Below are positions 45,370-57,102 of a DNA stretch of 64,000 nucleotides, one piece after another. Under the pieces are notes generated by a model. It had not been told where the DNA came from. It did no database searches and worked only from the letters and a program-made list of their open reading frames with translations. The position numbers and the translations under genes are program-made. Position 1 is the stretch's first letter, and every line of letters begins with the position of its first letter. The DNA comes from Drosophila persimilis (Eukaryota > Arthropoda > Insecta > Diptera > Drosophilidae): NCBI RefSeq assembly GCF_003286085.1, contig NW_020825531.1, forward strand, positions 1 to 64,000. Direction: 5' to 3'.

Positions 45370-46487
45370 CGAGGGAGAACGTTGTGAGTTGCTGCGGACA
45401 CCGCAACTCTACAGTTATACCCGATACTAAGTCAGTATGGCTCTCCTCCGGCAGACGCCGCTAATATTAAACGACACGACAAAGAGTGCGTGCGAGAGAG
45501 ACAGAAAATCAGTCTGAGCGTGACGTCGGGCGCTGCGTAGCAGGTGCAAATTGATTTGTTCCTTTTGGCTATAAAAATGATCTGATCTGATCCAGATTCA
45601 GCAATCTGATAGATATGGTCATTCTCTATGATTCTGCGTTTTTAGTTTTCTCGAATCTGCAATATTGTGGATGCAACTTATTCTCGTCCTTTGTGGGGGC
45701 GGAAGGGGGTGGGGCGAAATTCTGAGATATACGTTTTATAGTGAGATCTAACAAAAGTGCGGATACCAAATTTGGTTACTCTAGCCTTAATAGTCTCTGA
45801 GATTTGTGGATGCCCCAGATTTTCGTCCTTTGCGGGGGCGGAAGGGGGTGTGGCTAAATTTTGACACAAAACTGTCAAGGTCCGATATCACAGGAGTGTG
45901 GATACCAAATTTGGTTGCTCTAGCTCTTATAGGTTCTGAGATCCTTGAACTCATATTTTGCAATTGGCAAAACCGACCATGAAACCTGTGTGTTAGAGAG
46001 AGACAGAGCGAGAAAGAATGAAATTGTTTTCTTGATTCTGGCTATAATAATTATACGATCTGGTTGAGATTTTACACTCTAGAACATATAGTCATCCTCT
46101 ACGATTCTGCGTTTTTGGTTTTATCGTATCGTCGAAAAATGTGGATGCCACAGATTTTCGTCCTTTGTGGGGGCGGAAGTGGGCGGGGCGAAGTTTTGAA
46201 ATAATTTTATAGCAGTGACATATCACAGAAGTCTGGATCCAAAACATCGTTGCTCTAGCTCTTATTGTCTTTGAGCATTGGGCGCTGAAGGGGACGGACA
46301 GACGGACGGACGGACGGACGGACAGACGGACAGACAGACATGGCTCAATCGACTCGGCTATTGATGCTGATCAAGAATATATACATATAATTTATGGGGT
46401 CGGAAACGATTCCTTCTGGACGTTACACACATCCACTTTTACCACAAATCTAATATACCCCAATACTCATTTTGAGTATCGGGTATA
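45370..46487 (-). mobile_element. ISY/DINE-1-type Helentron in duplicated segment
   Basis: Duplicate of the 39638-40755 ISY, with the same sequence features. Confidence 0.85.
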
Positions 46488-47397
46488 AAAAATCACCGCG
46501 TCGGTCGTGCAATACCCTGTCTGCAGCTATATACAAAAGGGGATATATATACCATCTACCAAAGGAGATCCAAGTGGAGCATCCAGCATCAGAAGAGGAG
46601 AGTACAGCACCTGGAATTTCCAATCTTATCAAGAGGTATTTGTGCAAAAAATTGAAAGCTCGAGTGAATACGAAAAGATTAAAAAACTCGCAATTATTGT
46701 CTTGTGCTGAAACAATTGCACCTCGCTTTCAATTCTTGGCACATACATACGTATGACATAGTAGAGCTAGATTGCATGCTGTAGTTAGAGTTGAGCATAG
46801 ATATTAATACTTAATTAATATATACATATGTACATCTAACCCTGTTGGACGCAATAACTACACATATATGTAACTCATTTTAACTGCAATCGCTGTCACC
46901 CCTTTCCCCTTAATCGTTTTCGTTGTGTCAAATATATGTAAAGTTGGGTCGTTGGCCAAGCACGCATACCAATACGCAGCTGCAGCGGTGAATTTTTTCG
47001 TCTCGCTTTCGCTCCTCACCGTTGCTTATCGTTGTTCTTTTGTTTGGCGCGCTTGATCCAAACCAAACACCAAGTGACGCGCTACCCTGTTTTCGTCGGG
47101 TATATTCGTTTGGTGAAGTCTCGAATCAACTTTCATAGAGATCGGTTGTGTCGCGCTTGTGCAAAGTTGTTTTCTTTATTCTGCTTTAGCGGAGCATTCT
47201 CTTGTGTGCTAAAAATAGCATACATCATAAATTCGGGTGCTGCTTCGTGCGGTGTCGGCAATTGGACAAAAACAAAAAACACATTTGTGAACGTTTTTAC
47301 AACTTTATTCACTGCCCTTCGGGCAAGACATTCCCCTCAGTCTGCGCACAGCCGCACAAGAGGGGCAATAAAAACTTCGCTTATCAGCTACGGTATA

Positions 47398-49277
47398 ATG
47401 AATGCGAATAGTTCATCTGACTCTCGGCTTAGAAATAAGCGGACTGATCATGAGAGAATGCTTCTAATATCAGGAAAATTACCTTGTGAGATTCGTGCTG
47501 AGTACCGTTCAGAGGCTGAACGCTCTACATGCACAGAAACCACAACAACAGTAACATTCACTAGTGCCACCAACAACACCACCTACACCATGGCAACTGC
47601 TACAATAAGCAGTATCTGCCCTGCACTAAGCTTTGAGAGCCAAGAAAACTCCATATCCACATGCCCCGACGACACTGAGGCAAAAACACTTCGCACTGCT
47701 GCCGAACGACTTCTGGATGCTCAAAAACGGAGAACGGGCAAAAGAAAAAACGAGCAGACTTTGTCATCCTATCCTAAATCTAAACGAGGGAGCGGCGGCC
47801 GGGACCTGGGCGTGTCCCCCACTACAAGCCAACAGGCAAACACCAACAACAGATTTGCCATTCTTGACACGAACATCCCAAGTGATAGTAATAATGAGGA
47901 AGTTCGGATGAATGTAGATGCAGACGCTGGAAATGACCAAATGGATGAACACCTTTATGAAGCAGTTAATACAGACCAGTGTCTTCAAGGTGAATCAGCG
48001 AGCTCTGGTAATCAGCTTAAAGGCCCTCCAAAACCACCGCAAATAGTTGTCAATATTAGCAACTTAAATGACTTATTTGATATCATAAAGGACGTTGCAA
48101 ATTTGAATAACGTTGTCGTCAAAGCTAACCAGGGGGAAACGGTCAGAATCCTCCCCAAAGACAGTGATACCTATAGAGAAATTGTGGATCGTTTCGATGC
48201 CACACATACCAATTGCAGACTGAAAAGCCTCATAGAATTGTTGTAAGAGACCTACATCATAGCACCCTAAACAATGATATTACCGCCGGATTTAAAATGT
48301 TGGGCTTCGAGGTCCTTCACATCCATAATCCAAGCTCAAGGACTAACAAGGACGAAAAACTTAATATTTTTTTCATTAATATTAAGCCTTGTGCAAAAAT
48401 TAACGAAATTTACCAAGTCAAGACCCTTTGCCGCCAAAAAATAAGGATTGAAAGGATGCGAAAATCCACAGAGATTGCTCAATGTCGTCGATGCCAGGAT
48501 TTCGGCCACACAGCCAAATACTGCCGCCGGCATCACAACTGTGCCAGATGCGGTGAAAATCACCAAACCTCACAATGCACACGCCCCCTAGATGCACAGC
48601 CAACCTGCATTCACTGCTCTGGAAGCCATATGGCCAGTTATAAAGGATGCCAATGGTATCAGGAGTTTCTACGCCGATCAATGGGCTCCGCAAAGAAGGC
48701 AATTAATACGCACAGGACGGGTCATGTCCCCTTAAATAATCAAGTGGCATATGCTTACTCTACCACACTTCCTGGAGACCAGCAACAGTTTCCTACCTTG
48801 CAGTCTAGTCACAAAAAGGGGGCTAATAGACCAACAATACAGCAGCACCAGCGAAATATTGTTCAGCACCAACCTTTGGTAGGCACTAGAAGTAATACAG
48901 GAGCCTCCTATGCTGCCGTAGCAAATGGTAATTCAAATGCAATACCTGCTACACCTGCTCAGCGTCGTGTTCATAGTCTACAAGCGCATCAGCCACAAGG
49001 ATTGAATAACCAGCAACAGAATTCATATGAAGTCCAGGCACTGCTACAACAACAGCAGACACAATTTCAACAATGGCAACAACAGCTCCAACAGCAGCAG
49101 CAGCAGCAGTTTCTTATGTGGCTACAGCAACAGCAGCAAGAACAGCAGCAGCATAATAGTCAAGCCAATCAACGCCTTGAAAAACTCGAAAAAATGGTTT
49201 TTGAATTGGCCAACACGATTAAGCAATGGGCTGGATCTAATCTTCAGCTCCAGAACAACGTTTCAGCATCTCAATGA
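47398..49277 (+). pseudogene. Jockey-clade Gag, copy 2 (same frameshift)
   Basis: Identical in design to copy 1. ATG at 47398, stop at 48244-48246, knuckle-bearing frame from about 48200 to 49277. Sharing the break shows that it predates the tandem duplication or is a tolerated frameshift. Confidence 0.8.
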
Positions 49278-50555
49278 ACCCACTAAAGGTTCTCATCTGG
49301 AATGCTAACGGCATTTCACGAAAAGCAAAAGAGGTTGAGCTCTTCGCGCACAAGAATAGCGTTGATATTCTTCTTTTGACGGAGATCAGAATTAAAAGAG
49401 GGGCAGCTGTTAAAATACATGGATATGCCTTCTATCCAGCCTTCAAGCCATCGCGGAATAATAATAGCGTTGATGGAGTTGCGGTTTTAGTTAAGACTTC
49501 GCTTCGTCATTTTCCACAAAGGGTCATTGAGACACGCAGCATGCAAATGTCAGCAGTAAAAGTAGCCACAGGACTGGGCGATGTGGAGTTCAGCGCCATT
49601 TACTGCCCTCCCAGAGTCAGGATTGAGGAAAGACATTACATCGATGCACTCCGTGCTTGCGGGCAAAGGTATTTGGTTGGTGGTGACTGGAATGCCCGAC
49701 ACTGGCTGTGGGGAGACACTTACAATTCCCCTTGGGGGCGAGAGCTAGCGGAAGCCATCTCTGCTACTGGCGCTAAGATCCTTGCAACTGGGTCACCAAC
49801 CAGGTACCCATATGTACTCAATCACACGCCGTCCTGCATAGACTTCGCAGTACATCATGGTATTCCGGATTCTCGAGCAACAATAAGTCAGAGCTGGGAT
49901 CTGGACTCCGACCATCTGGCCTTAGTCATCAGCATTAAAACAGATGGCATTATAGAAAATCCAAGCCCTCATCTAGTCACCAAGCACACTGATCTGCTCG
50001 CATTTAGGCAACATTTGGAGAGGTCGATTCAACTGAACGTCTCGCTAAACTCTGAGGAAGATATCGAGATGGCTGTAGATTACATCACAGAGAGTATACA
50101 CATGGCTGCTGCTGCCTCAACGCCCTCGCATCCTCCGACAAGCGCCGCCTATGGAATAGTTCTTACAAGAGAGGCCAGAGAGCTTTTGTCACAAAAAAGG
50201 AGACTTCGAAGACGCGCAATCCGATCTCAAGACCCATGGGACCGAACTCTATGGAACCGGGCTGCCAAGCAACTTCGAAACACCCTGAGAGAACTTCGAA
50301 GCAACTTCTTTGAACAAAAGCTTGCTTCCATGGATTACACCGTAGATGCTGGATATTCGCTTTGGAAGACCACTAAGTCTCTTAAGAGACAACCGTTCAG
50401 ACAGATTCCCATCCGGTGTCCCAACGGTGAACCTGCTAGAAACGAAGAAGAGCAGGCCAATTCGTTTGCACATCATTTAGGGGACAGGTTCACCCATTAC
50501 CAATTCGCCACGGAGGCGCAGTACAAAGAGACAAAAGATAGTCTGCAAACACCTC
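49274..50555 (+). pseudogene. Jockey ORF2: AP endonuclease domain, truncated before reverse transcriptase
   Basis: The start codon overlaps the Gag stop (ATGA). It has a full endonuclease domain: LIWNANGI near the start, LLTEIRI, GGDWNARH (about residues 133-140) and the C-terminal SDHLAL (about residues 213-218). The usual linker into the reverse transcriptase follows. About 427 codons remain; the reverse transcriptase is cut off by the next insertion. The endonuclease would nick target DNA for target-primed reverse transcription, but alone it is not expected to mobilise the element. Confidence 0.85.
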
Positions 50556-50586
50556 TGTTGAGACAACGAGCTTTTTCGCTGACTAT
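50556..50586 (-). repeat. Probable end of BEL/Pao 3' LTR, split by the 412-like insertion
   Basis: 31 bp between the end of Jockey coding sequence and the 412-like LTR. The strand begins TGTTGAGACAACG on +, that is, a CA-terminated end on -. With 59825-60272 it would make one LTR of about 475 bp. This is inferred from the CTAT duplication and TG...CA ends; no second LTR is available to confirm it. Confidence 0.4.
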
Positions 50587-51065
50587 TGTAGTATGCTCAT
50601 ATTAAAGTAAAGTAAAGTATTCATTATTTCGAATACCCACTGTACCGACGGTACTTAAAGAATACACACTGTAACACTTTGTTTCAGTGTTTACGTAACA
50701 ATAAAGTCCCAGACATTCTGGGTGATCGTATTACGATTCACTCAAGAATGCCTCGAGCGACCCAAGTGCAGCGTCAGCATGTTCCCATGACTTGACGGCA
50801 CTAATATACATGCATACACACATATATCTTCCCTCGCGCTCTCGCTGCCAACAGCGCTGAGCATATACATATTAACATATAAGAGATAAGAACACATAGT
50901 TCTGCCGCTCCGCTGCCGGCGTCACTGGCAGCGCAGCTCCGCGGCTTTTGGCTTACAAAAGCCCAAACCACAATTGTAAAATACAGAAGAGAAATCACAA
51001 TAAAACAGATCGGAGGGTTGAGCCCCAACGATCCAACAAAAAGGATTTGAACATTTCATTTTACA
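50587..51065 (+). repeat. 5' LTR of 412-like element
   Basis: TGTAGTATGCTC...TTTTACA, 479 bp, containing AATAAAG at about 50700 and again AATAAAA near 50999. Confidence 0.9.
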
Positions 51066-51081
51066 TGGCGACCGTGACAGG
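51066..51081 (+). other. Primer-binding site (tRNA-Arg type)
   Basis: TGGCGACCGTGACAGG starts directly after the LTR. It is the sequence type used by 412 and mdg1. Confidence 0.8.
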
Positions 51082-51291
51082 ACTCGATATGTCCTACGCG
51101 ATGGATCAATCTAAGGATTGAGAAAAAAAAAGAGAGAAATTTAAAAAAAAAAAAAAAGTGTTAAAATTTTGGCCGAAAAAAAAAAAATATAATACTATGT
51201 GATTTTGTTTTAAAAAATCGGACCAAGTCAAAAGAAAATTGGAAAAACTATTGAAACAGTGTTGTCCCCAGTGCCAGTGCCAAGAAAAAAA

Positions 51292-52396
51292 CGAGGGGGA
51301 ACGTTGTGAGTTGCTGCGGACACCGCAACTCTAGAGTTATACCCGATACTAAGTCAGTATGGCACTCATCCGGCAGACGCCGCTAATATTTAACGACACG
51401 ACAAAGAGTGCGTGCGAGAGAGACAGAAAATCAGTCTGAGCGTGACGTCGGGCGCTGCGTAGCCACTGCAAATTGATTTGTTCCTTTTGGCTATAAAAAT
51501 TATCTGATCTGATCCAGATTCAGCAATCTAATAGATATGGTCATTATCTATGATTCTGCGTTTTTAGTTTTCTCAAATCTGCAATATTGTGGATGCAACA
51601 GATTTTCGTCCTTTGTGTGGGCGGAAGGGGGTGGGGAGAAATTTTGAGATAAACGTTTTATAGTGAGATCTAACAGAAGTGCGGATACCAAATTTGGTTA
51701 CTCTAGCTTTAATAGTCTCTGAGATTTGTGAATATCCCCAGATTTGCATCTTTTGCGGAGGCGGAAGGGGGTGTGGCGAAATTTTGAAACAAACTCGTCT
51801 CGGTCCGATATATTAGGAGTGTGGATACCAAATTTGGTTGCTCTAGCTTTTATAGTCTCTGAGATCTGGCGCTAATGTTTTACTCTAAGCAAAGCCGCCT
51901 ATGCTACGTGTGTGTTAGACAGAGACAGGGCGAGAAAAAATGAAATTGTTTTCTTGATGCTGGCTATAATAATAATACGATCCAATTCAGATTCCGCAGT
52001 CTAAAAGATATGGTCATTCTCTACGATTCTGCGTTTTTGGTTTTCTCGTATCTTTAAAATTGTGGATGCCACAGATTTTCGCCCTTTGTGGGGGCGGAAG
52101 TGGGCGGGGCAAAGTTTTGAAATATTTTTGCAGCAGTGACATATCACAGAAGTTTGGATCCAAAACATCGTTGCTCTGGCTCCTATAGTCTTTGAGCATT
52201 AGGCGCTGAAGGGGACGGACAGACGGACGGACGGACAGACGGACAGACAGACATGGCTCAATCGACTCGGCTATTGATGCTGATCAAGAATATATATACT
52301 TTATGGGGTCGAAAACGATTCCTTCTGGACGTTACACACATCCACTTTGACCACAAATCTAATATACCCCAATACTCATTTTGAGTATCGGGTATA
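51292..52396 (-). mobile_element. ISY/DINE-1-type Helentron copy 10 in 412-like leader
   Basis: Full-length, reverse orientation, second subfamily. Private variants: TTAGACAGAGACAGGG, TTTTTGCAGCAGTGAC, AGAAGTTTGGATCC and GGCTCCTATAGTC. Confidence 0.85.
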
Positions 52397-53050
52397 ACGA
52401 GGGGGAACGTTGTGAGTTGCTGCGGACACCGCAACTCTACGGTTATTGGCGTCTCGGTCCGATATATTAGGAGTGTGGATACCAAATTTGGTTGCTCTAG
52501 CTTTTATAGTCTCTGAGATCTGGCGCTAATGTTTTACTCTAAGCAAAGCCGCCTATGCTACGTGTGTGTTAGACAGAGACAGGGCGAGAAAAAATGAAAT
52601 TGTTTTCTTGATGCTGGCTATAATAATAATACGATCCAATTCAGATTCCGCAGTCTAAAAGATATGGTCATTCTCTACGATTCTGCGTTTTTGGTTTTCT
52701 CGTATCTTTAAAATTGTGGATGCCACAGATTTTCGCCCTTTGTGGGGGCGGAAGTGGGCGGGGCAAAGTTTTGAAATATTTTTGCAGCAGTGACATATCA
52801 CAGAAGTTTGGATCCAAAACATCGTTGCTCTGGCTCCTATAGTCTTTGAGCATTAGGCGCTGAAGGGGACGGACAGACGGACGGACGGACAGACGGACAG
52901 ACAGACATGGCTCAATCGACTCGGCTATTGATGCTGATCAAGAATATATATACTTTATGGGGTCGAAAACGATTCCTTCTGGACGTTACACACATCCACT
53001 TTGACCACAAATCTAATATACCCCAATACTCATTTTGAGTATCGGGTATA
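52397..53050 (-). mobile_element. ISY copy 11, internally deleted tandem duplicate of copy 10
   Basis: Begins with the 3' hairpin end (52397-52446), then jumps to GTCTCGGTCCGATATATTAGG and repeats 51800-52396 with all its private variants. It is therefore a local duplication rather than an independent insertion. Confidence 0.85.
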
Positions 53051-53332
53051 AAAAACCCAGCAGAAAGCCAAACCAGCCGTTTCGCCAGACCCATGCACGA
53101 CTGCCGACGATATTACGCACAAACCCATGTTGCATTATAATTTATACCCTTAAATTTGGCGGCTACAATGCGGCCAGGAATACATAATACCCAAGGAGAT
53201 ATAACAGCCCGCGCTACAAAGAGCGTACACGCAATATAAAAACCTGTGCGAAGACCAGCACCGGCCCCACCAGACCCAGCAAGGACCAATAATATAAGTG
53301 CGAGTGGCATAGGACCGCCCCTTGCACCGTCG

Positions 53333-53665
53333 ATGGACAGTAACACAACCACTCCAGCAGCAGAAAATGCACCAGACTTCGCCGACGCTGCTCCTACCGA
53401 GCAAAGGGACGCACTCAGCCTACAAGAGGCATTAGAAGTGTATCCAAACGATGGACCACGCCCACTCACAATAGCTGAGTACAGGGCACGACAAGAAAAA
53501 CGCCCAAGGAAGAAAACAAAGAGGGGCGGCCGGATCAAACGGCTGCTTCAACAACGACGTCTGGAGCGGGACCTGGAAAAAACATATACAAATGAAGAGG
53601 ACCGACAACGCTGCCAAGAGCGCATCAAGGAAATCAATAAACAACTTCGCACTGGTGCGAAGTAA
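53333..53665 (+). CDS. Small basic leader ORF of 412-like element
   Basis: 110 codons from the ATG at 53333 (the frame is open further upstream to about 53246). The middle is very basic (RPRKKTKRGGRIKR), followed by a charged, helix-forming C-terminus (LERDLEKTYTNEEDRQRCQE). Small ORFs before gag occur in the 412/mdg1 group; the function is unknown. It may act in translation control of the leader or be a nuclear or RNA-binding peptide; neither can be shown from sequence. It is intact. Confidence 0.5.
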   Translation: MDSNTTTPAAENAPDFADAAPTEQRDALSLQEALEVYPNDGPRPLTIAEYRARQEKRPRKKTKRGGRIKRLLQQRRLERDLEKTYTNEEDRQRCQERIKEINKQLRTGAK

Positions 53666-54039
53666 CGCAATTGAGCTGCAGAAATGCCATGCCTCATATT
53701 GCCAATAATTATAATATTCTATCTCGAGTTGAAGCACCCTTAAAGTGCAACTTGAAAATACTAACCTCTGTTAGGCTATTACTAAAACCATGTGATCGAT
53801 ATTGAATTATATAATGAAAAACCTGTAAATCGATCACATGTCCCTTAACATTTTTTTTCTTCCTTCATTTTGATCAAATATATATAAAAAAAAAAATTTA
53901 TATTGATGAAATTTTAAAGAGTAAAAAAAAAAAAAAAAGGAAGGGTATATAGATATGTGTGTCCATGAGAAAAAAAAAAGATTTACATAATAAGATAATT
54001 AAAAAGAGATATATGAGTAGGGCAAACAATTTAGATAGA

Positions 54040-54076
<37 letters not shown>

Positions 54077-54180
54077 GTCTCATCGACCCCTAGGAGCATA
54101 ATAGAGCTCGAATACATGTACATGGGTACACTTCAGGTAGAATTCCCGCTTTTAATATATTGTTACAAAGACAAAATAAA
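53666..54180. other. AT-rich leader of 412-like element with A-runs
   Basis: Non-coding stretch between the small ORF and gag. It contains several homopolymer A-runs, the longest about 31 As at 54042-54072. Such runs are slippage-prone and may be assembly-uncertain. Confidence 0.6.
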
Positions 54181-55807
54181 ATGTCATGTAGAACAGCAGC
54201 AGCCATTAGGGCTACCCACGACAGGAATGAAAATTTCGAATATAGAGCTAAAGCAATCTTAGCCGCATTCCCCAATCCAATTAGCATATACGAGTTCGAA
54301 TACTCATATATGAACGAATATAATTTACCTTTTTCACCACTAATTCATTGTGATGCCACACAAAAAGGTATCGTATTATCAACCATACCCGGCATCCTCG
54401 TAAACAGCCAAATAATAGAAAATGAAATTCTAGGAAGAATTGTGATTGCTAATGTTAGATTGTCTTCCAATCGGAATGGACAACATTAACAAACACTGGC
54501 TTACGATCTGCGCTAAAGTTTGCACTCTAAGAGCAGAATTCGATAAGTCATACAAATGCTTAACGCAGAACAGACCTACACAAAATAGTACGGTCATTAA
54601 ACATACAACTAATTTGGTAAACATATATAATGAGGTCAGAGAACTTTTTCTAGAGAACAGACAAAGACTTACTGATATACATTGGTTTCAAGCTACAGAC
54701 GTCTTCAAACGTCTAAGGGAACGATTAGTATTCGTTAAAGAAAAATTCAATCTAGACATACACATCCCAAATCTTCTAAACACAGCTGCGACATATATAC
54801 CAGCTGTAGAATCGGAATCAAGGCCAATAAGTCCCAGGCCCCCGAATGTAAAAAATATTATCATTATATCGGAAGACGATTCTCGATCAAATAGATCGAA
54901 CCATCCGGTGAACGACGACAAACCGTCGACTAGTTCAGCAAACAGCGTAGTTGGGCAAGAACCAACCACAATGGCAGACGAAACAATTGCCCAACGGGCA
55001 TATATCAAAGATATTTCGCACGCCATTCCGGAATTTAATGGACAGAAACTCCATTTACAAAGATTCATTACGGCAGTCAAATTGGTCAATCTAACGAAAG
55101 GACCATACGAAAATTTAGCTATAGAAGTAATTAAATCAAAAGTAATAGGAACTACATTGTATAAAATACAAGATGAAACCACCATTAGCGCAATAATAAA
55201 GAAATTGCAGGACACTATTGTCGGAGAGTCATCAGATGTTATAAAGGCTAAAATGGCAAAAGTATGCCAAAAAGGCAAAACAGCAGCCCAATTCACAACA
55301 GAGATTGATGATATGCGAAAACTTCTAGAAGCATCATACATTGATGAGGGTTTGCCAGCGAAACACGCCGATAAGTTCAGCTGCAAGGAGGCCATTAGTA
55401 CAATGGTTAAAAATTGCGAGCACGGCAGACTCAAAACAATACTAGAAGCAGGCACATTCCCAACAATGAATGATGCCGTAGCAAAATATATACAGTGTAG
55501 TACAGAGATGACTGGTAGTGCAAGTTCAATATTGTACACCAGACAAGGACAAGTCTACCGCGGTAGTAACTTTCGAGGTAACTATCGCGGTGGAGGAAAT
55601 GGTCGTGGTTACAACCACAACCATATTTACAACAATAGTTATAATAACAATAGAGGTCGTGTTGGCTATAGGGGAAATAACCGTAATAACGGTGGAACCT
55701 ATAACAACCAAAGATACAATAGCAATGGAAACACACGACAGAACAATGTTCGTGTTACACAGACAGCTTCGGGAAACTCCCAAGATCCTTTAGATACACT
55801 AAATTAA
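54181..55807 (+). pseudogene. Gag of 412-like element, one frameshift
   Basis: ATG at 54181 (MSCRTAAAIRA). The first frame stops at 54487-54489; the rest continues in another frame from about 54470 to 55807. A single indel near 54470 (in AATCGGAATGG) explains this. The body contains the capsid-like helical region, with the usual low-complexity Ser/Asn linker (about 54830-54960). The C-terminal tail is rich in Arg, Gly and Asn (about 55555-55735) and has no CCHC knuckle, a feature of the 412 group. Gag overlaps pol, which is in the -1 frame relative to it. Confidence 0.8.
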
Positions 55808-57102
55808 AAAATCCAGCGGTTCACACAATCAACCTCAATCTCAATATATTCGTGGCATTCCTCAATTCTAAAACAGGAAAACAACTTACATTCCTTATAG
55901 GTACCGGTGCCAATATATCATTATTAAAAGAAAATTCAGATGTCTTTAACGACATTCAAACAAAAAATAAAATAGATATTCAAGGAATAGGGGAAGGTAT
56001 AATAACATCCCAAGGCCTTGCCCTAATAGAGCTACAGACGGATAAGTACATAATTCCACACAATTTCCATTTAGTTAATCAAAATTTTGCAATTCCGTGT
56101 GATGGAATAATAGGCATTGATTTCATAAAAGAATTAAACTGCCTAATAGACTTAAAACCTGCAGAGGATTGGTTAATAATACGACCAAATAATATAAAAA
56201 TTAAAATTTATGTTCCAATAACATACAGTTCTGGTAACAATACAATTCTTCTACCAGCAAGATCACAAGTTGTCAGAAAAATAGAATTAACGTCCGATAT
56301 AGAAACCATATTGATCCCAAACCAGGAAATTCAACCTGGTATTTATGTAGCAAATACAATAACTTCAAAAAATAATACATTTGTCCGATTGCTGAATACA
56401 ACCAGTACCAACCAATTAGTACATATAAATAACATACAATATGAACCACTTTCGAATTACAAGGTAATTCAAACAACTCAAAAAATCCGAGAAAAAACTG
56501 TCATAGCTGAATTAAGCAAACATTTCCCAGTACAATTCAAGAAGCAATTAACTAAACTATGTACAAATTTTAGTGACGTATTCGGGCTTGAAACCGAATC
56601 AATCACAACAAATAATTTTTATAAACAGAAATTGAGATTGAGGGATGACGAACCTATATATATAAAGAACTATCGTAGTCCGCATAGCCAAGTTGAGGAA
56701 ATTAAAAAACAAGTAGGAAAATTAATCAACGACAATATTGTCGAACCATCCGTATCAGAATACAACAGCCCACTTCTACTTGTCCCAAAGAAAGCCCTTC
56801 CGGGTTCAGAACAAAAGAAATGGCGATTGGTAGTTGACTATCGTCAAATAAACAAAAAACTCCTGGCCGACAAATTTCCACTACCTAGAATTGATGACAT
56901 TTTGGATCAACTAGGTAGAGCAAAGTATTTCTCATGCCTTGACTTAATGTCAGGTTTTCATCAAATCGAACTAGAAGAAAGTTCGCGAAATATAACGTCT
57001 ATCCAGTCCCACTTGATGCGGACAGCGCTAGACGATTTATTGCATTTTGCAATTATTATAGACGTTTTATTAAAAACTTCGCCGACTATTCCCGGCACAT
57101 AA
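55808..57102 (+). pseudogene. Pol of 412-like element, part 1: protease (mutated) and N-terminal reverse transcriptase
   Basis: The aspartic protease motif, normally LIDTGA, reads LIGTGAN (about 55897-55917), so the catalytic Asp is Gly. The reverse transcriptase starts with WRLVVDYRQINKK and FSCLDLMSGFHQIE, and stops at about 56998 (SSRNITS). Here a deletion removes the palm, including the catalytic YxDD. The frame after the junction reads out of register to a stop at 57100-57102. The segment could not process a polyprotein or copy RNA. Confidence 0.85.

Larger units (their letters stand above)
43804..49535 (+). repeat. Right copy of 5,732-bp tandem duplication
   Basis: Repeats 38073-43803. 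I saw only isolated differences, for example GCGCAATATAAG at about 44952 against GCGCACTATAAG in the left copy, which points to a very young event. Confidence 0.9.
46488..50555 (+). mobile_element. Jockey-clade non-LTR element, copy 2
   Basis: Same as copy 1 but ORF2 continues to about 50555, where sequence that looks like the end of a minus-strand BEL LTR begins. The reverse transcriptase and 3' end are not in the window and may lie beyond 64000. Confidence 0.8.

Noticed and set aside
54042-54072. Long A-run as the poly(A) tail of a retroposed gene
   Set aside because: It lies inside the 412-like leader before gag, with coding sequence continuing and no retrocopy upstream.
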